DNA from: Undaria pinnatifida
Taxonomy: Eukaryota; Sar; Phaeophyceae; Laminariales; Alariaceae
Direction: 5' to 3'
Length of the DNA: 64,000 nt
NCBI GenBank assembly: GCA_012845835.1
Contig: JABAKD010000008.1
Location: 16,421,223 to 16,485,222 of the forward strand
The position numbers and the translations under genes were made by a program. The notes below the pieces were generated by a model. The model was not told where the DNA came from. It did no database searches and saw only the letters and a list, made by a program, of their open reading frames with translations. Each line of letters begins with the position of its first letter. The stretch's first letter is position 1. Positions 56,381 to 64,000 of the stretch are shown piece after piece.

Positions 56381-58682
56381 GTTATTTGGGCTGTGGAGGG
56401 AAGAAAATCGGGAAGTAATAACTTGGTTAATGCAGGGTGATCGCCCAGTTGTTTGCGAGGGATAAAAAACATAGTAGAATCCCATAGAAAAAAATTGATC
56501 AATCGACCAGGCGGCCAGAACACCAACATATCGAGGCACACATCATCTTAAACAGGGCATCCCGGACACACCAGACGGCATCCACAACACTCAAGCACTC
56601 TCCCGAAGAAGCTGCCAGGTTCCTGGGGGACGCTCTGCGGGATTGCCATTGGCAGACAGCTTGATGCGTCATCAAGAGTGCCCGAAGCGGCGCATATTTA
56701 GCTCTTTGCTACAAACACGTAACAGCCAGCAAACAATTATCGATTTAGGAAGGCCCGTCTCACGTTCTTTGGAGGCCGACGAGCTGTGGCCCACACACAA
56801 ACGCAACGCGCCACAAGCGCTCCACCAACGTCAACGCCACAGGTAGGTGCGGAAGACTCTACCGGCCCCACCCCTGGCCCGCAGCAAAACCTGTTTGCAG
56901 CCCACCAGCAGAAGCAGTAGTAGAGTGGCCTTTCGGCGTTTTTGAATATTTTGAGCAGTCTGCTAAATAACTAAAAGGCCACACCAGTACATGAAAAACC
57001 GCGAACGATTAGAATTTCAAAAGCTCGGAGATCGAAAGACAGGAGAACGACACTAAGCAAGGCAGGCCAGAGACACTGTGCGTCTTTCTTTACCCGGGAG
57101 CAGTCCGTCTCCACCCCTGAGCCAGCCGGTCTCCATTCTGGAAGAAGCCGGTCTCCACCGTTTTTGAAGCCTCGAGTTACCCTCCCAAACCCTCCTTGTG
57201 TCCTGCTTGCGCGGCCGTTTCCCATGTTACACCATCGGTTTATCGGCCACCTCCGGGTTTACAAAGAGGACGGCACAAATGCAACCCTTTGTGGCTAGAC
57301 GATCCAGCCAGATGTTTGTGGTTCGCGAGACATCGTCCGGATGACCAGGAGTGCTCACGGAAACACTCGAGAGTTTTTATTAATTCATCGATGTTACACA
57401 CAACATCGACAAGATCGAGAACACAGATCTTGCCTTTGAATAGCTACTGCTGCTGTACACCATGACGTGGTAATCGACGACCCGTCTTAGGTGTGCACTT
57501 TTAAATCGTTTCATATTGTTTTTAATCTTTGTCCCGTCTCCCCCTGCTCTGACATGAATCCAATCCAACCAAATTCTCCACATACATCAAACATCATTGT
57601 CATCAGAGCCTTCTAACCGTTTTAGTTTGTTCCCAGGAGATGAGCACATCATCAACAACAGCAGTTGAGCACAGTATCAACAGCAGTTGAGCACATCATC
57701 AACCCACGAGAGTGATATAAAATGGTGCATCAGTCACCCACACAGTGGCAGCAGTAGCAGCAGCAGCACAGCAGCCTCAACCCAGTCGATAGTCAGAGTC
57801 GGGGCAAGGAACCGGTCGCTGGGCTCCCTGCAACATGTACTGATACCCTGCCGTGGTGTTTGCTGCGGTACAATTTTCCGTTCTGCAACAATACCTCTTG
57901 TTCATACTCCTGAACTTCCCAGAATAATGAAAAATGAACTACAGCACAGCCGGTAGCATGACCAAAAGATTGTTTGTTATGTGTGTTGAGTACACCCGGC
58001 GTCCGTGCTCATTATTCATCCTAGAGACATACAAAGTATGTGTGCGACAGGGTAACCTAAACAATCTCAATGACGAATTAACATAAAGCAAGTGGAATGC
58101 CGGCGTACCGGGCACGACAGCATAATAAAACGAGCGAGACCATAACGTAAGAAAAAATGTAACTAAAAAAGAAAACACCAGGGGCTCAGAAGAATGTGAT
58201 GCAAGAAAGCCATAACGGCTTCAAGAGGAACAACCTACGTGCTGGTGAAGGGGGACAGCTAACCATTGCACGGACGTAACAGCAAGAAGAAGAGAAAGAT
58301 ACCGGTGTAAAAAGACATAGGTTGAGTGCACTATTGGTTGACCTTTTTCAAGAGGTCAAACGGACTAATACCCCACTGATAGCCTTACCAATGTCGTCGT
58401 CATAAGGCCGGCGAGCAGGGAAAACAAGGGAAAACAGAGAGAAATAAGGCAATAAAAATGACCAAAGCAAGAGCAAGACAACAAGTGAATGTCATCACTG
58501 CCGCGCTCGCGCTCCGCCCTGTGATCTCGATGAATACAAACAAAGCAAAACACTACCGCTCACTACAGGGTTTCGGGCTATACCATAGTACTTGAACACG
58601 CTCTACATATTAGTCAAACCAGTAGCCTACCACAGCATGTACCATTTCGATTCGGCGTTCGTCCACAGCTGTATCGGTACCC

Positions 58683-60180
58683 GCCCCCCCCCCCCTCCCC
58701 CCCCCTCCAGTTTCTCCTTTTTGTTGTTCTTGGTGTCCACTGCTGCGTGGATTAGGCAGTTCTTGTCCGCCTCGGTCCTGTGCCATTTCCTCATGAAGCG
58801 GCCCGCCGCGTCGACGACCCCTCGGTACCAGTTTCCACTCTTCTCAGCCGCCCTCGACGATAGCACACTCTTTACTCTCAACAGGAAAGGGGGTTGTCCG
58901 TTGAATGCTTTGATATCGTCTGCTACAGATTGGGCCCAGTTCGTTTCTGGCCGGCCTGATCCCGGGTTGTCCCCACAGCAACCATCGTCCCGAACATTAC
59001 CCGATGAGTCAGCCGCTCAGTTTTTGTTGTTTGTGCGGCTCCCGCAAAGAGGAGGTGGGTTTTGGGTGGTCGTCTCAACGATCACACATTGTGTGGAGGG
59101 TCATGGCGGTCGATATATGGTGGTCGGTGCGTTGTCGGCGTGAAAGCCAATATCCGTTAGGAGGAGGTTGTAGTGTGCCGTTCGGAGGTCCCTGGCAGCG
59201 ATTCCGCCACACTCCCGTACAGCAGGGTGTCCGTCACCTCGGTCCCTAGCAGGCGCACATTTAATGTGAACGAAGCATTTTCCATAATGTACAACTCACG
59301 CTTGAAACGATCGTAGCATGCTCACGCGAGTCGGATCCGTCGAAACTTTATAGCATGATTTCGGCGCTTGCGTTAATACGACCGCGCCCAGGAACAGAGA
59401 ATGCATCGTCTGCATATATACCTCTGGCCCGCCGCTTCGATAACGAGCATTGCGGCCGGGACAACCTTGTTGAGTGTGCAGAGCAGCGTTTTCTCCTTTT
59501 TCGTTTCGGACACGGTGAGACCTGCTGATTCGAAAACGGTCACAATGACAGTCATCTTCGCAAGGTCTTCCGTTGATTTAGACACAACGCCTGCATCGTC
59601 GGCGTACATCATACCACAGACTGACCTCCGTACATATGCCAGGGGTTCAATCTCCAACTCGCCCTCCCCGAGGTCTTCCTCGAGCTGCACCAAGTCCCCC
59701 AAATGCCTGGGTCCTCACTGAAACTTAGCCAAACGGGATGTATCGCTGTGCAGCGGAAAATACATTGCGAAGAAGCGGTGACAGTACACATCCTTGCCAC
59801 AATCCCTGAGTGAGGTTATGCCACTCATAATGTTCACCGTCACCCGTACGCACGCGAGCCCGCATGCTGTCGTGGAACTGGCCAATAATTGTCAACATCG
59901 TCTCTGGTACGCGGAAACGTGCGAGCACCACGCACCGCCGCTCTCGGTCGACGGAGCTATATGTCATCTTGAGATCGACGAAGAATATCAACAGAGGGAT
60001 TCTCCCAGCTCGTCTGAGGTCTCGCCGTTGGCGCACGGCGAATGTCTCGAATATATTATTTCTCAATACAACGGAAGGGCTGGCACTCCCCCCAGGGTTG
60101 TAATCGCTCAAGGGGACGCTATTACTCCGTGGCTCAGAACCACACAATCGCGTCATCATTCATCAAACCATCGACGCTGC
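58683..60180 (-). pseudogene. LINE reverse transcriptase, copy 2
   Basis: Minus strand from about 60160: RT fingers/palm with FFVDLKMTYSSVDRERRCVV (first catalytic-type Asp in FVDLK), RFRVPETMLTIIGQFHDSMR, and LTQGLWQGCVLSPLLRNVFS (the QG-C-LSP block). After a shift, CGMMYADDAGVVSKST (YADD, about 59610) and ETKKEKTLLCTLNKV follow. The far C-terminal remnant RAAEKSGNWYRGVVDAAGRF lies near 58850. It is better preserved than copy 1 but still broken. The endonuclease domain is not found upstream, so it is 5'-truncated. Confidence 0.85.
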
Positions 60181-60577
60181 TGATCCTTGCCACAATCCCT
60201 GAGTGAGGTTATGCCACTCATAATGTTCACCGTCACCCGTACGCACGCGAGCCCGCATGCTGTCGTGGAACTGGCCAATAATTGTCAACATCGTCTCTGG
60301 TACGCGGAAACGTGCGAGCACCACGCACCGCCGCTCTCGGTCGACGGAGCTATATGTCATCTTGAGATCGACGAAGAATATCAACAGAGGGATTCTCCCA
60401 GCTCGTCTGAGGTCTCGCCGTTGGCGCACGGCGAATGTCTCGAATATATTATTCCTCGATACAACGGAAGGGCTGGCACTCCCCCCAGGGTTGTAATCGC
60501 TCAAGGGGACGCTATTACTCCGTGGCTCAGAACCACACAATCGCGTCATCATTCATCAAACCATCGACGCTGCTGAT
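59785..60577 (+). repeat. 393-bp tandem duplication within the LINE RT
   Basis: Two nearly identical units offset by exactly 393 bases (131 codons), from CCTTGCCACAATCCCTGAGT at 59791-59792 to CATCGACGCTGCTGAT. The only differences I saw are TTTCTCAATACAA versus TTCCTCGATACAA near 60060/60453 and the join itself. Copy 1 at 32.1-32.47 kb has a single unit. Confidence 0.93.
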
Positions 60578-61625
60578 GCCACTACTATTAAATACCGTTT
60601 GTTTCGTTGTGAAAAAATATATTTTTCCACTCGGTCGAGTATCAGCTACTTGTACCTCATACTGTTGCCCGACTGAGGAATGCTAATTGTAGCAATATAG
60701 ACTACACAGCAGTAGCCGAAACGAACGTCTAGACTTCCTTCCGACATGCATGTAGATGAACAAAAACAGCAACATGCATTATGGCGATATGACAACAAAC
60801 CGACGAACTGCACACCGGCTGCCATCCGCCAACCAACAAAGCACTCAATACGACGACATTTTTTTCTGGTCATGAATATATTGATCAATCAGCAGCCTCG
60901 GCGCAGATGCGAGGGGCAATTGCCCTGGGTACAGTCGAGAGAGAAAGCTGTAGGGCGCAACCCGTGCGAGCCCCCTCCACAGTAAAGCGCTGTCCTACAC
61001 CACCCAGCCCGCGATCAAGAGGGTGCTGTGTTGTTTTTGTTTTATTCTTCGAACTATGAGTTATATTTTTTGCTTTTTCGGGAGAAGAGAACAAGGACCG
61101 CATCGAATAAGGTTTGTCACAGCCATGTAGAGCAAAAGCGCGGACTCTACGAACGCAAGATGCCGGTGAGATAGGCGCACTCGACACAGACAAAGCACAG
61201 ATAGTGGGCGCCCACGCCCGCGCCGAGCACATCATATCTGCGGGCCTCTGGCATGACCTTCACCTTCGATTCGACATAGTATTTGTTTTTTTAATGCGTG
61301 ACATCATCAACCGATCGCTTCCTGCTTTGGGTGGATAGCGACCAATGGCAGCAATTAGTCCATTTGCGGTCTATCCAACGACTGATCTGGGTTTGATTCG
61401 TTGGTGAGAATTCGAATGTTTTTATTTTTGAAGAAAATGTGGGCATGCGTGTGATTTCGCGTCTACTCAAGGAAGTCGCGCGATGGAGGTGGTGGATGTC
61501 AAGAGACTGCTGTGATGGTGGCGTCATGCCGTCGTTCCTGTCGACGGTCACGTTCTCATGCACAAATACCGAGCACACGGATGACGCTGCAGAAGCTCTC
61601 GTTCAGGATGACGACGAGGTGCCTC
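60578..61625. other. Interior of copy 2 right of the LINE
   Basis: Matches 32470-33540. A minus frame 61235-60885 parallels 33127-32789 in copy 1, with many matched residues (GCALQL, HPLDRGLG, SPASC.RRV). No domain recognised; retention of similarity in both may only reflect shared descent. Confidence 0.5.
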
Positions 61626-61924
61626 TGCGGCGCCCGGGAATCTGCCAATATTGGCAGGAAGGAATATCCTGCCAACACGGAAAACGCCTGTGCAACCTCT
61701 CTAGAGAACCAATTTTCCATGTATTGCACCGCGAGCTACGCGGTGTAATAAACGCCTGCAGAACCTACTCTACAGAACCAAATTTCAATTTCAAACTGAG
61801 TGCATAAAAGACCACGAAGTACACCTGCCCCTACACTGCCCACAGAGCTAACACACGTAGCCGCACGTAGCAGCACGTGGCAACGGACCCGCAGTAGTTA
61901 ACCCCAAGTTATCTACGTAGCAGC
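61626..61924 (+). repeat. Hairpins and a 67-bp direct repeat beside the truncated element end
   Basis: TGCCAATATTGGCA is palindromic and overlaps the hairpin TTGGCAGGAAGGAATATCCTGCCAA. CACCGCGAGCTACGCGGTG is another hairpin. ACGCCTG..GAACCT.CTCTA.AGAACCAA occurs near 61686 and 61753. This sits exactly where similarity to copy 1 ends. Confidence 0.6.
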
Positions 61925-62353
61925 ATGCAGGCTGCTGCAAGTGCTGCTGCCATTCTTGCGAGCTCGGCTTCCTTGCCACCTTGCGAGACGGACGAAAATG
62001 GTCCACCGGTGACCTCGCTCGAAACGGCGTGGAGTGCAGCCTCGGATGAACGACATGCACCCACGACCTCGCTAGGCTTGACGTGGAGTAACGAGGAGCC
62101 TATGGCGGTAGATGACGACGTAGCTCGTTACAACGGCAACTCAGCCGCAAGACAGGGCGAGGACAGCGGCAGAAGAAACGATGATGGCGACGAGGACGCG
62201 ACCGCCTCGCGTGCATGTCCCCAAGGCAACGTGGTGGCAGTCGAGTGCGATAGATCCGAAGGTGAGATGATAGTTTATGACATGGGTAGTTTATGACATG
62301 CCGACAGACGTGCAGGAAGGAGCGACGCATTTTGCTGAGGTGCGGGCCGCGTG
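61925..62353 (+). CDS. Hypothetical protein, frame interrupted by a 16-bp duplication
   Basis: The ATG at 61925 opens 123 codons of Ala-rich then acidic sequence (AAASAAAILASSASLPPCET; NDDGDEDATASRACPQGNVV), stopping at TGA 62294-62296. TAGTTTATGACATG is repeated at 62271 and 62287 (offset 16). Across this duplication the reading shifts from VYDM into a frame that continues PTDVQEGATHFAEV to a stop near 62353. Disordered and acidic, with no family recognised. The tail carries a donor-like GAG|GTGCGG. Confidence 0.35.
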
Positions 62354-62579
62354 AATACAGCGTGGCTACAAGCAGTAGCACGCGCTTGCTGCATGATCCC
62401 GAAGGAGAAGGCTTAAAACGATACGCGATGCGATACAGCAGTAGTCTAGTTCTTTTTTATTTTCTATTTGCCGAGGTTTGGGTACAAGTAGGCTTAAGTA
62501 AGCTTCTATCGGCCCTCTCTTCTGGCTTGCAATAGTGTCGCCCCCCTCCTTCCGGTTGATATTGTCATGTACAGCGGGG
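62354..62579. other. Unassigned
   Basis: No feature recognised between two coding-like segments; may be an intron. Confidence 0.3.
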
Positions 62580-62822
62580 ATGTCGCAGCTAAGGGCGGAG
62601 CTTTTGAATATGTCGTTCCCCCGCCTTGAAGAGGAAGCGGAGCAAGACTTTGGCGAGGCGACATGGGAGAACGCCGTTGACATGGTCATCGCGTACGTCG
62701 GCCGTGGATACGACTTGAAACGCCGAAACAAAGTGAAGGTGGGCTTGAAAACTATGAGAACTGCTGCGGCATTTGGTCCTTCCGTGCGCACTGACCACGC
62801 CTCCCGTCTCGTCCTTCAGTGA
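62580..62822 (+). CDS. Hypothetical helical protein fragment
   Basis: The ATG at 62580 gives 80 residues: SQLRAELLNMSFPRLEEEAE, QDFGEATWENAVDMVIAYVG and RGYDLKRRNKVKVGL. Charged, helix-rich, with balanced composition. A donor-like AAG|GTGGGC at about 62737-62742 suggests it could end as an exon. Function unknown. Confidence 0.35.
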   Translation: MSQLRAELLNMSFPRLEEEAEQDFGEATWENAVDMVIAYVGRGYDLKRRNKVKVGLKTMRTAAAFGPSVRTDHASRLVLQ

Positions 62823-62825
62823 AGA

Positions 62826-63714
62826 ATGGCACGCGCAAGCTGCATATACCCACCACCCACCATGGACACACACCTTGCTGTCTACCATCGCATGTCCGAC
62901 ACCATTGACATCCGATCGGAAATGCCTTCTCGAAAATTCGTTCCCTCTCGTCCTTTCAACTTCACTCTAGAAGCGCCAAAGGAAGTCGGCTCAACAAAAA
63001 CAGGTGGAGGACCGTCCACGTCGTTTGCGAACAAGGCGAGACGCCAGACAAACAGGGTCCTACGGGCCCAGCCAACGCTCCCGTGAAGGTAACGACGAAG
63101 AACACTACAACGAAGAAGGTGCTGTTCTGAAGATTGTAGATTATTCGTGTTGAGCAGCCCCACAGCAGTAAATAGTACCCCGTATCCGATGTCGCCGTGA
63201 CTCTCTCTAGAGAATACCCAGCCTTGCCGCCTCTGTCTTTTTATTTTATCTGTTCGCCGATGGACGGCAAACATCGTCTGCGCTGCACCAATATACCTCG
63301 GTACATGATACTGTCGGCACTTGCGTCTGATGAAAGCCTGGACTCCTACTGCTGTTGTGGTATGCCTAAATTGCTGTATCCGCCGGAGCAGCGTATGTAT
63401 GTACCTTTGCGTACGTGTTGATGTATGAGGCGGTGGTGTTCGAGTGGTATAAGTGTATTTGTTTTGTTGTTGAAGGAACAGACGCGATTGCATCTTTTCA
63501 TCGTCGAAGTACAACCGTATCGGCGTTGGTCCCTCTGCAATTCAAACGGAAAGATTCCTTCCTCGTGGATTTGTGGAACGGGAGTTTTCTTCGCCATCCA
63601 TATTGTAAGATGTTGTTCTTCGTTAATTTAGTTGTACCGGCTTCACGGCAGACACCCGTCCTTGCTGTCGTCTTGCTGTATATCGCACCCCCGAAAGACA
63701 TTGCATGGTATTGA
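62826..63714 (+). CDS. Unassigned coding-like tracts on the plus strand (gene or decayed gene)
   Basis: Several plus-strand pieces look protein-like: RKFVPSRPFNFTLEAPKEVG (about 62930-62990), then in another frame ETPDKQGPTGPANAPVKVTT (63038-63100), then MDGKHRLRCTNIPRYMILSA (63258 onward). After a stop, 63415-63714 contains FKRKDSFLVDLWNGSFLRHP. The minus strand is also open for 210 codons (63514-62882). The plus pieces do not join without shifts or splicing, and no family is recognised on either strand, so strand choice is uncertain. Confidence 0.25.
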
Positions 63715-64000
63715 TGCCGAAGCTACTAGAGGCGATGTCCGTTTGCGTTTTTTGAAGTCACCGACGCTGCCCGCGTCCTGACAGATTGTTAACCCCCCGC
63801 CCAACGCCGTGATTTTCGCATTTTGCCCGCCGTTTGTTGTGCGGAATCTAGCTTGGTTGCAGCTTTCTGGTAGAGTTCAACTGGCCAGCATACGCTGATG
63901 GTCCTACCTTTTCGACGGTGAGTCCACTGGCGCACATAGAATTGGCGTATCGGTGTCCACTGGCGCTCATAGAGTTGGCGTATCGGTGACCGTTGTACAG
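63715..64000. other. Unassigned window end
   Basis: A short tandem repeat (GTCCACTGGCGC.CATAGA.TTGGCGTATCGGTG) occurs at about 63922 and 63955. Confidence 0.5.

Larger units (their letters stand above)
56381..61625. mobile_element. Second copy of the long-inverted-repeat/LINE element, right arm missing
   Basis: Colinear with 28640-33540: the left-end CTGTGGAGGGAAGAAAATCG, CTTGGTTAATGCAGGGTGAT, the GCAGTTGAGCACA array, a C-tract at 58683, the antisense LINE, and the conserved CAACCCGTGCGAGCCCCCTCC block. Similarity stops near 61625, so the ~1.1-kb right part including the inverted repeat of copy 1 has no counterpart here. Confidence 0.8.

Overview
This is eukaryotic nuclear DNA, most likely from a brown alga (Phaeophyceae). 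The one host gene I can identify is the 3' half of an intron-rich vanadium-dependent haloperoxidase of the brown-algal type (14.92-21.41 kb, plus strand, six exons with canonical GT-AG borders). The organism call rests on that gene and on my recollection that the LTR and LINE polyproteins resemble those of brown algae; no search was run. No rRNA, convincing tRNA, operon or CRISPR array is visible. Layout: 0-1.6 kb, decayed Ty3/gypsy pol (RNase H and integrase) interrupted by a telomere-like GGGTTAGGG tract. 3.1-6.7 kb, a SINE-like fragment and a cluster of a G-tract-rich dispersed repeat. 7.4-8.4 kb, a ~200-bp satellite with five units. 9.36-11.15 kb, two GACCC-type minisatellites around a 250-bp tandem duplication. 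11.7-14.6 kb, two more SINE-like copies. 14.9-21.4 kb, the haloperoxidase. 22.8-24.5 kb, an inverted copy of the G-tract repeat with its own ~280-bp internal tandem units. 25.4-28.4 kb, short tandem duplications, a ~280-bp (GA)n microsatellite and a CCN repeat. 28.64-34.64 kb, a ~6-kb element with ~0.73-kb inverted terminal repeats carrying an antisense LINE reverse-transcriptase fragment. 35.27-40.58 kb, a decayed Ty3/gypsy element (gag, protease, RT, RNase H, partial integrase). 41.5-42.4 kb, short repeats and a perfect 26-bp palindrome. 43.3-49.1 kb (minus strand), a mosaic retroelement in which Ty1/copia-like gag and protease abut a Ty3/gypsy RT-RNase H-integrase. 49.4-49.9 and 54.8-55.86 kb, more G-tract repeat copies. 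52.7-53.6 kb, a ~439-bp tandem duplication. 54.39-54.65 kb, a foldback MITE-like element. 56.38-61.62 kb, a second copy of the 28.6-kb element that lacks the right arm and carries a 393-bp tandem duplication inside its RT. 61.9-63.7 kb, unrecognised coding-like fragments. The only metabolic function supported is halide oxidation (bromide or iodide plus H2O2) by the haloperoxidase, whose vanadate site carries Ala where the family usually has Ser. Everything else is transposon debris, satellites or unassigned DNA, and every transposon copy is broken by stops, frameshifts or truncation.
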